64,000 bases of DNA from Mugil cephalus (Eukaryota; Chordata; Actinopteri; Mugiliformes; Mugilidae): the NCBI RefSeq assembly GCF_022458985.1, contig NC_061774.1, forward strand, positions 11,522,616 to 11,586,615, written 5' to 3'. A program made the position numbers and the translations under genes. This document shows, piece by piece, positions 12,530-24,171 of this stretch; positions within the stretch are counted from its first letter, which is position 1; the number at the start of each line of letters is the position of its first letter. The notes below the pieces were generated by a model, which had not been told where the DNA came from, ran no database searches, and was given only the letters and a program-made list of their open reading frames with translations.

Positions 12530-13475
12530 TAAGTACGCAAATTATTTGAGATTCAACGTTATTTTTATTGCCATTTTTCACTATGGACTTAAGTACACAG
12601 AGAACAGCGCAATATTGTTTCTCAGCAATATGTCAGAAGGGGGTGAGAGTGAAAGTGTATGTGTGAGTGTGCTGGCTGTTCCGTTCAGCTGCTTTTTTCC
12701 CCTCTTTGCTGCAACCCCCAAACCACGAGGTGCAACTGTAGGTGCGGATGCTTTCTGCAGTTGTAGAATGTGATTAGGTGTGAGGGGTGGGGAGGTCGGT
12801 TTTCTTGAGTCTGCGAAGGGAGTGGAGACGCTGTTGTGCTTTTTTGACGACTGCTGTGGCGTTGGAGGATAAGGTGAGCAATCTGGACACAGAGGTGCTT
12901 CACATTGCTGGCCCTCTCCACAGCAGGGCCATCAATCATAAGGGGTGCATGCTGTTGTTCGTAGGCCCACCTGAAGTCTATCTCAAGTCTTCTGAACACT
13001 ACACCACGCTGTTAGCTGCCTGACCTCCTCCCTGCATGCAGACTCATCGTTGTCCTTAATAAGGCCTAAAGCAGCCGTGTCATCAGCTAATGTGACCATG
13101 TGGTCGGAGCTGAATCTGGCTGTGCATTCATTGGGACGGCCCATGCTCACGGTGATGGATTTTGATGTACGGATGCCCACGGATGCTCTCTCTCACCAGC
13201 TGAGAGAGAGAGGCGGCGCATGGTGGAAATTGCATCGTACGTAGCTACGTTGGCTCTAGGCGTACTGCGTTGCATCACCAGGTGTTCAAAACATTTTATT
13301 ACTGTAGGTGTTAGTGCCACAGTGCGAAAATCAGAGAGGCCTGTAGCATTTGACTTTGTGTGAATGGGGATGATGGTGCTGCTCTTCACCATCTGACTGG
13401 AATTGTAACCGCACGGTTGATCTTTTTTTGCAGTAGTAATAGTAGACAATAAAATGCTTAATTTTGTCCCCATTT
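12530..13475 (-). mobile_element. Rex1/CR1/L2-group LINE fragment (reverse transcriptase, 3' part)
   Basis: Leftward translation shows 'SDFRTVALTPTVIKCFEHLVM' (RT motif SDYRPVALT...), then 'LADDTAALGLI' (the catalytic Y/LADD box with the first D pair intact) and 'INGPAVER'-like thumb wording. A short 3' tail with CAATAAA follows near 12,570. Frames are broken in several places. A further piece of the same RT lies at 14,385-14,500, so the element seems to be interrupted. Confidence 0.75.
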
Positions 13476-14384
13476 TCTAACCATTGCTAGTCATACAATT
13501 TATAAGAAATTTATAAAATTTTCCCAAGTGTGAACATGTAACAGGGTCAAATATACAGTACTGTACAGTATACAGTATTATAATTACACAAAATCTGTTT
13601 CACTTTAAATTGTTCTTACCTGACATGTTTGTCCTCCTAAGTTGTTATGTGGAACCTTTAAAACTGAGCTACTGTACCCCTACGTTTATTTTCGGGGTCC
13701 CCCCCTCCCCTATAAATGTGTCTCCCGCCTTTACCTCTCCCCTTTTCCTGTTGTGCTCTGGAGAGGTAAAGCGACACACTAGTCACAGAGATTTGTGTTT
13801 TAGCTATGTGCTAAAGCTATACTGTTAAAGTTCGCTCGCTAGCTTAAAGCTAACATATTTCTGTCCTTTAATGCGTGTAGGAGCTCATGTTGTTCGTGAC
13901 TGATGGGAGGATTTTGTTTTCATTTATACTTTCGTCAGGTATGCTTTTCTGTGTTTTAATGTATTATCGCCCTTTTCCTGTTGTGCTCTGGAGAGAGAAT
14001 AAACGGAGACTGCCTCCTCCAAAGAAATCCTGGTCTGGGCCATTAATCCTCATCACACAACGCAGAGGTAAAAACTAGCTGGTTACAAACACATTATTTA
14101 TACAAAGATCTAAGCTGTGGCTTTTATACTTTTTGAGATATAGCGCTTTTGAGCAGCGCAAAAATATGCATCATACAGCTTCAGTATTTATATTGTATCG
14201 ATCTGAACATTTTAATAGTGATATGTCAAAGTACTCTGTTTGCAGTGCACGCTATTAATATTTATTAAAAATGGATGATAGTTAATCGTGATTAATCGTA
14301 TTTCTCAGCGTAGAAGACAAAGGGTTAAGGCAGGTTGGCACCACTGCTTATTGGAGTGAGATGTTAAAAATACACATCCTTCAG
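13476..14384. other. DNA splitting a LINE, with a 26-bp direct repeat
   Basis: About 0.9 kb separates two parts of one leftward RT. It holds two copies of a 26-bp phrase (cccttttcctgttgtgctct..., at about 13,741 and 13,972) and an AT-rich 'ttaatcgtgattaatcg' palindromic stretch near 14,282. The latter resembles the ends of some fish hAT elements. No coding frame was recognised. Confidence 0.4.
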
Positions 14385-14500
14385 CGTGTCTTTTAGGACA
14401 CGCCCTGGGATATCATCAGGTCCTGCAGCCCTTCGTGGGTTGACTTTGGTCAGTGTTTTCCATACGTCAGCTGTGGACAAGCTAAAAAAAATAATAAAAT
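14385..14500 (-). mobile_element. LINE reverse-transcriptase fragment (5' side of the split element)
   Basis: Leftward translation gives 'TLTKVNPRRAAGPDDIPGRV', the finger motif of CR1/L2/Rex1-type reverse transcriptases. In an intact RT this lies a few tens of residues before the 'STIIPI...SDFRTVALT' segment found at 13,330-13,440, and order and strand agree. Confidence 0.65.
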
Positions 14501-15160
14501 AAAAACGAAACAAAGCAAAGAAGTGGACTTCCCATATACTGACAATTGAGAAATAATGGACGGTCAAAGTTCACTTAAAATTTTGCGGTTCCCACAGCAA
14601 GTTTCGATGACCATGACAGACAGAAAGGGAAACAAACACACCTTTTTCTATGTTATAATGCTACTGGAAACCAAATGAAATCCATTGATCTATCTGGACA
14701 TCTGAGGAGAGTTTCTCAGTTGTGTGTCTGCATCTCAAGCCTTGCACAGCAGTCCTCAGTACATATGACCCTTCAAGTTCCACAACCCTAAATCTCTCGT
14801 AATGCTTCAGCTTTTTCAGACAAAGCCGACAGACTCTCCGCAGACATCTGCACCGTCATTTCCTGCAGCATTTACCACGGGTTGATAGCGTGAGTGCGTC
14901 CTGTGTCAGCGTATTGATGGGAATGTTCACTAAATATTCCCTCAAATACGGGTCTTTGAGTTGGAAATGACAAAATGTTCAGGTCGGTCACAGTTCTATA
15001 ATTACCAAAAGATGACAGATTGGAAACAAGACAAGATGGCAAAAAAAATAAGAAAAAAATGGATATGCAAATCACTATTGCCCAGAAGGAAGCCTGACTG
15101 TTGGTTAACAGGGGAAGTTGGAAAATAAACAGGGGTGTCAACCGTGGGGTTTCGGCTGTC
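14501..15160. other. Intergenic DNA upstream of ENDOD1-like gene A
   Basis: No gene or repeat recognised. The last 100 bp lead into the TATA box of gene A. Confidence 0.5.
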
Positions 15161-15162
15161 AC

Positions 15163-15172
15163 CGTATATAAG
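15163..15172 (+). promoter_or_regulatory. TATA box of ENDOD1-like gene A
   Basis: CGTATATAAG lies about 140 bp upstream of the start codon. Transcription would start near 15,195-15,200 and leave a leader of roughly 115 nt. The surrounding promoter does not resemble the CCAAT/TATTTAA promoters of genes C-F. Confidence 0.6.
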
Positions 15173-15311
15173 AGAGGACCTCAGTGATCGCATATACTGC
15201 GACTGCTGAAGTTAGACTGGATTGGAGCTCGGTTTGAGAAAACGTCTTGCTAGCATCTCCACCCAGTAGGCTTGTATACAACTGGTCTTCTCAACGATAG
15301 CAGTCCACAGG

Positions 15312-16707
15312 ATGACTCAAAGGAACTTGCTGCAACCCTCCGCAGTAGCTCTGTTTCTTCTCCTGCCCTGGTTCGGTGAACTGGTCGCTGGAGAGATCAG
15401 CAGGGACTTCAACAACTGCCTTGATTTCTTCTACAACAGATTTCCACCATCAGGCACAAGAGCGGTAGGATACCAGCCAATATGCCAGCGCTACAAAAAC
15501 CAGTACCGCTTTGCCAGCCTGTATCACCGCACGCATCGCACCCCATTGTACTCTGCGTACGTACTAAGTCCTGCAGACGGCAAACGGCCCAATGCCACTT
15601 GGATGTATGAACCACAGGTAAGAAAGAAAATACGCTGTGATCAAGAGAAGTCGGTGACGCTGTGGTATTTGTCAATATGACGTCTTAAGATATAGATTGT
15701 TGGGAAACTTGTGTCTCGATAAGGGCAAAGCAAGTAATACCGTAGAAGTAGCAGTGTAGTATATCCTTCCCTTTACTTCATTTAAGTTATATATGTATTC
15801 CTATCTCGGCTAATGTGTCACTACATTTTAGATACATGCATATTAACACAATATATATATATATATATAATATAAATATGCAGTCATACATAGTGTGATG
15901 TATGACTGCATATTTATATTATGATGCTAGAATGATGCTCGAAAATTGCGTTCAATTTTGAGTGAATCAGAGTGGCAAAATAAAAGCTCACCACAAACTT
16001 TCAGTTCAGACTGAATGAAGAACCGATCTGCAGCAGCTTTTTCTTTCTTTCTTTTTAAGCTCCTCGGCTGAGACTCGGTTTCTCTTTCTGTCCTTCAGTT
16101 GGCGTTTTCCGGTGCTCACCCTGAGATGGAGCCTTTCCACATCCCCGTTGACCAGAATGTGATTGAAAGCCAGGCGGTGCTGCAGGACTACAGGAACTCC
16201 AGCTTCACCAAGGGCCATCTCAATCCCAGCATGCACCAGAAGACAGCAGAAGACAGAGAAGCCACGTTCACCCTGACAAACATTGTCCCTCAAAAGGCAG
16301 GCTCCAACTCTGGCCCCTGGAGCAGACTGGAGAATGACGTGTTGAAAAAATTCACCACTTATTGCGAAGGCCCAATGTACGTGATCACAGGGGCCATGCC
16401 TTACAAGTCAAACATACCACTGATTAATAACAGGGTGTCTGTCCCCGAGTACATGTGGTCCGCCTACTGCTGCCCATCATACAAATCAGGCCTTCCTCAG
16501 TCTGTGCAGCAGTTTTTTCCCACGTATGCTGCAGTGGGAAGAAATGACCCGAACAGCGGAGAAGAGATTGTGCCAGTAAACGTGAGGGCAAAGGCAGCGG
16601 TGCGGGGCTATGATGTGAGGCGGATGTCTTTAGAGACTCTGGAGGGCATACTGGTGGACAGGCTGGCCATGCCCATCAGTCTGTTTGATGGAGGCTGTCG
16701 GGAATAA
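15312..16707 (+). CDS. ENDOD1-like secreted nuclease, copy A
   Basis: Two coding exons, 15312-15617 (ends ...WMYEPQ before GTAAGA) and 16099-16707 (after CTTCAG), give 304 aa. This is a DNA/RNA non-specific endonuclease of the ENDOD1 type. It has a signal peptide (residues 1-27, leucine-rich core), conserved cysteines (CLDFFYNRFPP, ICQRY) and the active-site segment 'FTKGHLNPS', where His is the expected general base. Next come 'TFTLTNIVPQ...GPW', with the Asn/Gln likely to help hold Mg2+, and 'MYVITGAMPYK' and 'VPEYMWSAYCCPS'. The family's classical DRGH motif is TKGH here. It ends at about 300 aa, well short of mammalian ENDOD1 (about 500 aa) with its hydrophobic C-terminal part, so it is probably secreted. 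AATAAA at 16702-16707 overlaps the stop; a second lies at 16952. This is the most divergent copy. Confidence 0.92.
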
Positions 16708-17140
16708 AGGGCCCTGTTAAAAATCAATTGTTAATTTCTTTGCAGCCTTCTTACAGCCTGACCAGACCTTCTCTCTGTCCTCATTTACTCTCTGTCGTTT
16801 TAGTAACTGAATCAAGGTTGGAGTCACTGGGACTTGATGATTGTCTCATGATGGTGCAAAATGATTTTCCCTTGTGATTGATTTTGTAAAATAGCCATAT
16901 TGCCTTTTTCTTACTGAAATCTTGTAACATGTATTAGCGTCAATACTTTTCAATAAAACAAGACAAAAAAGTGGATGAAAAATCTTTTGAAATGTAAATG
17001 TTATTTTTAGGTTAATAAAACAAGACGAAAACAACTGATTAATGCTAAATGTTTTATTTCTCACTGACAGTTCCGACAAGGAACAACTAATATATCAGTT
17101 GATAACAACTTCATGATATAGAATTGTTTTTCGTCATCAT
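16708..17140. other. 3' flank of gene A
   Basis: Untranslated and intergenic DNA with a polyadenylation signal AATAAA at 16952-16957. No further gene was seen. Confidence 0.5.
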
Positions 17141-17144
17141 CAGT

Positions 17145-17610
17145 CATTAGATGATCAGGAAAGCACCTGGGCCCGATGAGAAGTCCATCCTCCTTCAACT
17201 GCTCAAAAATCACCACAGATCATCAAGGAAACTCCCGGGCCTCTGTCCTGACATCTGTGTGAAGGCCTCTCTGAGTAATAACCCCCGACCACATCTTCCC
17301 TCCCTTCTTTTCTTCCTCTTGTGTGCGCACAAGTCATCTGGGACGGTGACACGCATGCGCCGCCCTTCTGGTCAACAGCTGGTGCAGTCAGAGCACCATA
17401 CAGGAGAAGCCTTAGTTTTTAACATAAACACATTGTGATTTACTATCAATATTACTATTAATAATATTACATTAATATTGTATATGTTTACACTGTTTTT
17501 GCAGGGACATTCTCATTTCATAGCAGTCTTGTGTCTTATGTCCATTGCATAATGAGTCAAATTCCTTGTCTGTGTTTGCATATTAGGACAATAAACTGGT
17601 TCTCATTAAA
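17145..17610 (+). mobile_element. LINE deletion derivative with 3' tail
   Basis: It starts with 'RKAPGPD' (the RT finger motif KAAGPD), loses most of the RT, then shows 'RRPSGQQ' (LLPSGRR-like end). It closes with 'caaattccttgtctgtgtttgcat...aggacaataaactggttct', the tail wording of CR1/Rex1-type fish LINEs. Internal deletion only; not functional. Confidence 0.5.
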
Positions 17611-17654
17611 ACATTTTGAACACATATACAGTTGAAGACTAGTTGTTATATTAA

Positions 17655-17790
17655 CAGAATAACTTATATTTTCTCAGTTGCTCCCTGGGCCTCTGCTCCA
17701 GCTGTACAAGCTACTGTGTGAATGAAGGGATGGGTCAAATGCAGAGAAGGTGTTTCCCTGTGAGGGATCAATAAAGGAATAACAATAATT
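17655..17790 (+). mobile_element. SINE/LINE tail fragment
   Basis: 'gggatgggtcaaatgcagag' followed by 'tttccctgtgagggatcaataaagg' is a very common 3' tail of fish retroposons, and an ATT-rich end follows. The 5' head is not recognisable. Confidence 0.45.
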
Positions 17791-18690
17791 ATTATTACCT
17801 GCATTTTCATGCCAACCGTCGTGGTGGAAGTACACCTTAAACTACTTCCAACCTTCAACCATGCAAGATCAGAATTTAATCTGTATTTTTTTTTTCCTAA
17901 CTGAGCAGATGAGTCCACATGCACTGTGAAATTAGAGAGATAGCTTGACATGCACAAAAGTTGAAAAGAACCCGTTTGTTTCTCTATCTCGATATGAGTG
18001 CGTTATGCAGAGAAGGTGGTTGTACATGCTGAATAGGAGGCTTTGAAAAAAGATAGGGAACAAAAGGCTGTTCATAGATGTGGAGCATCTTTCCTTGCTG
18101 AATGACCAAAGGAAATGTAGCTTTGTTTTGTAACAGCAGCTTCTCCGTGTCTGAGATGTTTAGACACTGGGAATGTTACTGCTGTTTTCCAAAAGGTGTG
18201 TGTTGTGAGAGACTATTACAATTGGCAGAAGAGCAATTGAAGTACTTATAAGAGTTCTGTGGCAGAGATCTCCTGACTGTGATGTCAATGGGCCCTGATG
18301 ATTTGCCTATCTTACACCTGCTGAGCTGATTCCTCACATGGTCCTCTGCCAAAGGAGCTGCTTTGTCAGGTTACCTACTCTCCAAAGTACAGCCTTTTCT
18401 CAACAGAAAGTTTCTTATTTGTTTGCATAACTGTGTTTGGACCTTGAGATAAAAAAGCCATGATATACCACTATCAATGCAGTGTTATTCTGTTTCTGAA
18501 ATAAATACAAACACACTAGACGTTCAACCTGTCAATTTTCAGAAGTGCAAGAGCAGCATGAATTACAACTACTCATTTGCTTGCTCATTAGATATGCTGC
18601 ATTTGCATGCTCTGAATGATTACAATCACAAATGTGTGGTGTGGCACACACACAAAGAAAGCAGAATAGCCCATAAGTATACTTGGCTAA
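17791..18690. other. Intergenic DNA before gene B, lacking the family promoter
   Basis: No gene was seen. The CCAAT/TATTTAA promoter shared by copies C-F is absent here. Similarity to the other gene copies begins only at about 18,695 (ACAGGACAGACCAG), inside the former leader. Confidence 0.6.
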
Positions 18691-18779
18691 ATAGAACAGG
18701 ACAGACCAGTTAACAGACTTGTCTAGAGGAGGTCTGGAGCACTGTTCTACATCTCTTTCAGGTTACTGCTCTGTTGTAC

Positions 18780-19437
18780 ATGATGACTCCAAGGAAGATG
18801 CTGCCATTCACCGCTGGAGCTCTGCTTCTTCTTTTACCCTGGTTTGGTGGCCTGACCTCTGGAGAGCTCAGCAAAGCAAAATTTACCATGTGCCAAAAGT
18901 TCTTCTACAACAAAACTCCACCGAAGGGTTTTGGAACCAGACGTCAGGCGATATGCCAGCGCTACGAAAATCAATACCGCTTTGCAACCCTTTATGATCC
19001 TCAGAACCGTATAGCACTGTACTCTGCATACCTGATGAGCTCCTCAGATGAACACAGTGAACAAAACCCAACCTGGATGTATGAACCACAGGTAAGATAT
19101 AAGCAATCATTACTTCACTGAAACTGAGGACCTGTTGTATTATTGTTAAGAATATACAAGTAGGAATGTTCACACAGAGGTGCTTGTATTTTGTAAATTT
19201 TTTGTCTTAATAATTAAGTTACAATGTAATATTGTTTCTTATTCATAAACTGTTGTTTTGGGAAACAAATGAGCAAATTAGTTGTGCATGCAAATCAAAT
19301 AATTTAAAGGAAGTTTACATGATGGTACAGTGTTTTAACACTGGTGCTCAGAAGTATCAGTCATGATATGCTCACATTTAACCTGGTATGTAAAATGCAT
19401 TAACATGGACAAGGTTTTTTATTTTCTCCTAAAACTT

Positions 19438-19501
<64 letters not shown>

Positions 19502-19801
19502 ATACCTTATAAGTCAGTACGTCTGCTCAATGCCCGAGTGTCTATTCCTGAGTACATATGGTCTGCTTACTGCTGCCCATCCTTCAAATCTAAACTTCCA
19601 AGCGATACGAGCACCTATTTCCCTACATATGCTGCAGTGGGAAGAAATGATCCCGACAGTGGAGAGGAGATTGTGAAAAAAGATCCCTCACCCTATGCTG
19701 TGAAGAGGATAACCTTGGTGAAACTGGAGACATTCCTGTCAAAACGTCTGAATATGCAAATTAGTCTGTTTGACAAGAACTGTCAGGTTTCCAAGTCTTA
19801 G
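18780..19801 (+). pseudogene. ENDOD1-like copy B, promoterless with a gutted exon 2
   Basis: Exon 1 (18780-19091) is open and encodes a signal peptide identical to those of C, D and E plus 'FTMCQKFFYNKTPP' and 'ICQRY', ending in a normal GTAAGA donor. The 3' part of exon 2 is also open (19,507-19,801; PYKSVRLL... to ...CQVSKS). The splice acceptor and about the first 300 nt of exon 2, including the KGH catalytic segment and the metal-site Asn, are gone. A (TA)n tract stands at the junction. Together with the missing promoter this makes it a dead copy of a D-like gene. If exon 1 were transcribed without splicing, it would encode a short secreted peptide of about 113 aa. Confidence 0.85.
19436..19497. 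repeat. (TA)n microsatellite at the deletion joint of copy B
   Basis: An alternating AT tract with two CA/GT interruptions. It sits exactly where intron and the first half of exon 2 are found in the intact paralogues. Confidence 0.9.
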
Positions 19802-20729
19802 CTCTTTGTTTAAATCAAGTTAACTTACCCACACAGACACAAAGCACAGGTTTCAACCTCAGACTAAATGTTTCATCAAGATGTCATGTGTCATGATGGC
19901 TGGGAAATAAATGCTCACAATAAATATGATACATAATGAATATTTCCTCTGTGTTGGGAGTGTGTTTTCAAATAAAGACTGAAATGGATTAAAAGCATTT
20001 TGATGGTTTGAAATGTACATTTTTTTAAATAATGTGACTGAAACAAACCTGTCCTACATCGAACACAAAATGACAAAAAACTGTCAATTTAAATTCCGTA
20101 CACTGTACATACTACATAAAGACATGATTACACACATATACTAAACTAAATCATCTACTTCATGTATATGCACTTAAAATGTATCACGTACCATTGTACT
20201 CTGTGGTTACACTGAGTACTGCAGATGATGGACAGATTTATTATCCTCAAACAGGTTTTTGACAAGTTGCAACACTTAAATTTTAAAAAACTGTAAACAC
20301 TTAGCTCTTATGTCCCATCAAGATTACATTTGCTTGTCTTGAACTCAAGTTGTGTTCTCCCAACCATTCCTAAGTATTATCCTGCTGAAAGAGGCCACTG
20401 CCGCACCCTGGGATCCATGTGCTCTGACATGTATTATATATTTGTAACCACAGGTCCATTCCTTCATGTGCACAATGAGTGTACACGTGAAGATGTAACA
20501 GCAGTTACATTAAATTAATATTTACATGCTTATTGATTTATGTTTGGTAGGTTAAATACAGATTTACATTTTTGCAGTATAGTTACAGTTAAAGTATAAA
20601 GGTGATCGAGACAGCAGAGATCCTGCCTGTGTAAGGAAAACACCTTTATCAGTATAGTTTTGGTAACAGATCATTATTAGTGTTCATTTAAGATTTTAGT
20701 TCCTTCTTAGGTATTTCATTAATTATCTA
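19802..20729 (+). repeat. Gene-flanking duplicated segment (3' flank plus 'Y' segment)
   Basis: 19,802-20,240 is nearly the same as the 3' flank of gene D (37,815-38,280), including two AATAAA signals. From 20,260 it carries the 'cctgctgaaagaggccactg' segment, seen again at 25,440, 41,740, 44,750 and 55,575. These shared flanks show that the array grew by duplication of units larger than the gene. Confidence 0.7.
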
Positions 20730-21105
20730 AGACACGATGACAATGAGAGAAAGACTAAACAAATAATGAGAAGTTAAATGCAGAAGTAAAAGTTAGCAAC
20801 ACATCACTCTCTTCACGTTGCACTTTCCAGCCTGAAATCTGCACCCTGAGCTGAACGAAGTGTATTTAACTCACAGCCGATAAATCAGTACACAGATCAT
20901 CATACTTGGCTATTTTTCCTACTTCAACTCTGAGGACAAAATGTTTGTTTTGGTCAGTGGTCATAATGGGACGGCTGATTGGGGTATAAACCCCTTCTTT
21001 ATTTATTTAAAGTCATATTCATTTCTCTATATACTTGATGAAGCCTTCCGGAGTACGTGCGCCAGTTTTTTCCCTGCAGTGGGAATAAATGACCCCACCT
21101 GAATC
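20730..21105 (+). pseudogene. Orphan promoter and exon-2 scrap of a lost ENDOD1-like gene (relic 1)
   Basis: 'cacgttgcactttccag...gctgaacgaagtgtatttaactc' (20,815-20,872) matches the promoters of C-F, TATA-like box included, but no signal-peptide exon follows. At 21,046-21,095 a scrap of exon 2 remains ('cagttttttccctgcagtgg', compare FFPTYAAVGRNDP). Most of the coding region has been deleted. Relics at 28,905 and 47,740 share the same decayed layout. Confidence 0.6.
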
Positions 21106-21189
21106 CACCATCATTGTTTGCGGTGAAAACAGACCAGTGGATCATGTAGTTAATATGAAATGACAAAAGAGTCTGAAATGTCCAGATTC

Positions 21190-21600
21190 CACTGGAGCAT
21201 GCTCAAGGACCGTGTTCAGGTGCAATCAACGCAACATGCAAAAAAAAAAATTGTGTTTACTGCATCCATTCATTCTGTTCTCTACTCATCCATCACCGTC
21301 TGGTTTGGACTGATGACCAAACAAGCAGGAAACTCCACTACCGATCCATCCCACTCTGGTCACAACCTGTTCCTACTTCTCCCCACTGGTGGGCGCTACA
21401 GACCACTGTGTGGAAAAAACAGCCACACAACAGTTTCTTCTCTCAGGCCACATTTAATGAACAGTTATAATGAATAAGAGTTTTACACAATACAGAGATA
21501 TGTCTGAATTAATTAATTGTTCACTGTCAGTGTATTGCTTGCACATGATGTCTGCTAGAGCATATGAAGACAAAATTACATGCACATACTGAATGCAGAC
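21190..21600 (+). mobile_element. LINE 3'-end fragment (CR1/Rex1-like)
   Basis: The translation contains 'SITVWFGL' fused to 'DPSHSGHNLFLLLPTGGRYR', the last RT-domain wording of these LINEs with an internal deletion, then the C-terminal 'MNSYNE' and an untranslated tail. Related copies are at 29,320, 48,190 and 50,766. Confidence 0.65.
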
Positions 21601-21609
21601 CTCCACTTC

Positions 21610-21830
21610 ACTTATATTTATCTCATGTCATCTTCTACTACCACTCATCTTCACTAGGGTCGGGGGGGTTGCTGGAGTCTATCCCCACTGTCATCGGGCG
21701 AGAGGCGGGGTTACATTTATTTTAAGTTTATTTAACTTCTGTCATTATTAGAGTGTTTGTGGACTGGAGCTTGTTCCAGCTGACATTGATTAAGAGGCAG
21801 GGTGCATAGAAACTGAACAAAGAAAGGCAA
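21610..21830 (+). repeat. Common teleost interspersed repeat, TCTCA-tailed family
   Basis: 'tctcatgtcatcttctacta...cactagggtcggggg...gttgctggagtct...gggcgagaggcggggt' is a fragment of a very abundant fish repeat. Other pieces lie at 30,420, 35,838, 47,412, 51,095 and 57,085. I recall the family from fish genomes but cannot place it firmly. Confidence 0.6.
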
Positions 21831-21859
21831 CTACTCATCGGTGGGTTTGAATCCACAAC

Positions 21860-22640
21860 CCTCTTTCTGCAAACCACTGAACTGTTTCTTCCCCCAAAAT
21901 GTCACCAATTTATGGCAAGACCACAACATATGAGTGTGACTGGCGGGGGACGGTCCACACCTGCTGCAGACATCACTAACAGAAGAATAGATTCTGGTTT
22001 AGCATTTGTATGTTGAATTTTATGAAGAACTTTGCATTGAATTAAACCATGTCATGCACATACATAGATGAAGAGTGAACTAAGTTTAAGGCAGTATCCA
22101 ATGGGATACTGCCTATAGAGATGCATTTCTTTTGACTGGGGTTTATTGATAATAGGGTAAATCTATCAAAGTTTCGGGAGGTTGATTCGGGAAGTAAGGG
22201 AAGAGGTTTTTTTTTAACAAAATGTCTAACTTGGAAAACCTGAAGAGGTGAGAGTAAAGTAGTGGAAACAATTGGATTTGTGTGAGAAACTAGAGAGGAA
22301 AGGGGAGACCATGAACATAAAATGGGCAGTGGGTAAGGTGAACCTAATTTTTCTAGGTGCACCCACTCTCATCACAACACCTGTATGGAAGTTTTTGCAT
22401 ATTAGCCCGTGAAGTGAATGAAATTAGGGAGCACCAAGCCTCCATCACTCTTAAGAGACAGTAGAATCATTTTTTTTATTCTTGCCAGTTTATTGCCCCA
22501 CAAAAATTAGGATATCATTTTATCAAATTTATCAAAAAAAATATTTAATAATGAGTATTGGAATGTGTTGAAACATGTAGAGGAATTTAGGGAGGATGGC
22601 CTTTTTAATTACATATATTCGATCCACCAGAAACAGTGCA
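21860..22640 (-). mobile_element. L1-clade LINE fragment
   Basis: Leftward translation near 21,888-21,970 reads 'CSRCGPSPASHTHMLWSC' followed by 'TFWG', the C-terminal zinc-knuckle-like signature of L1 ORF2 (C-x2-C...H-x-W-x-C...FW). Further upstream in the element comes 'SHTNPIVSTTLL' (compare NPIV...). Frames are broken. A second copy lies at 51,265-52,140 as part of a larger duplication. Confidence 0.65.
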
Positions 22641-23010
22641 CAGTGGCTCTTAAGTTTAGACCCAGAGTACACAGCAAAAATTGTTGAGTGTTGAAATTTC
22701 AGGGTTAAACATGTTAGAGTTGATTTCCATTCTCACAGTGTCATTTTAACACATTCTGATTCAAAAAGTGTTCAGTGTTTGAGTTATTTGACAGAGTTAG
22801 TCAAGCCTAAGCAAATTAACCCTATAGAGATGTAAAGAGGAGGTTAATTTCATCTCTACAGATTTAATTTGCTTGGTAACCCGTGGATCAACTAATAGTT
22901 GGCTCTGCCGCGCCATTCTCCCACGTGCTTCTGCTGGTTTCATCACTGATCGACGTTGTGTTGTATGGAGACTGTAGGTGCAAGTCAAACTTACGGGAAG
23001 AATAATATTA

Positions 23011-23560
23011 GGGATGTCCGATAATATCGGCCATTAGCCTATTTTTGTGATATCTGTTATCATTATAGGTTTTACCGAACAGATAATGAAAACAGACATG
23101 ACAACAGGTAACGCGCTCCTCCTGCTGCTGCTTGTGGGGTCCTGAGACATTTACTGGCGGGCGATTGAAGAGCATCCGGAGCCAAAACAACATTATACAA
23201 CAAGTAGTTCCAAGCATTTGATTGGTCAATAAGACATTTAGAACGTGCTCTAATCAGCATTACAGCACTACTCACGACTCATCACTAAATATATCACTCC
23301 GCCATCTCCACATTGTCACGTCCTGAAAATCTATAACATGTAAACAAATGCGAGTAAGTCCACTGGAAGTCAACTTCAATAAAATATTACATCTGAATTT
23401 ACAATTTCAGCTCTCTATAATAAATATTCTGTGTTACGAATCTGTTAGACCGCCTTGTTAACACAGGTGTAACAAATTTGTGTGCAGCACGTCGGAGATC
23501 AAACAGTTCACTGAGCGCAGAGAAAATATTTTTACAGTCTAAAGGTGGACTAATATGGAC
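23011..23560. mobile_element. Non-autonomous hAT-like element, left part (in X1)
   Basis: It begins GGGATGTCCGATAATATCGG after the flank 'taatatta'. The right end, seen in X2, is the inverse (...ATCGGACATCCCC). No transposase frame is visible. In X1 the right part has been deleted, and 23,560 joins straight to the block sequence 'tgtgactctttgtccacagc'. Confidence 0.6.
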
Positions 23561-24171
23561 TGACTTTTTGTGACTCTTTGTCCACAGCCTTTGACTAAGA
23601 GGTGGCCTCCCTGTTGTTACTGTACTTTCTCCTTCCGCCACCACCAGGAAGATGAAGCATCCAAAAATCCGCGCCTCTGATGCAATTCAGAGACTCGTGG
23701 TCTTTCATAATTTAATATTTAGAATTTTTATGATAATTTGTCATGTCACTGTCTTAGCCTCATATGCAAATGTGGGTGAAAGGTGGATGAAACAAATTAC
23801 AGTGGAATTTAGGATGTTTGTCACTTCTGTAACACTGTTTTCTCTGACTTGCTCCTGTGTCTAATGCTCAGTGTCTTTGTGTTAACCCCAGTCTTGCTGC
23901 AGTTTGGAAGAGCATCTTGAGAATCAGCAGAGCCAGCAGCCGTACCTAGTAGTGTTGTAGTAGTGTTAATTTAACCCAGATTGGTGAGTTAAAGAAGGAA
24001 CACTGACGTACTGTTGAATAATTAACTCTCAAATTTAACTCTGCAGAGTGTGGAGCTATGTAAACCCTGAAAAACTGTTAAAATATCAGTTTTACAAAAT
24101 ACAGTTTTGTCTCAATTAATTATGGTTCACTGTCGGTGTAATGTGTCTGCCTGTCTCTCTGTCTGTCTGAC

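Noticed and set aside
18719-18997. Leftover frames such as 'MSRGGLEHCSTSLSGYCSVV', repeated at each gene copy
   Set aside because: Alternate frame through the leader and exon 1 of the ENDOD1-like genes; repeated only because those regions are duplicated.
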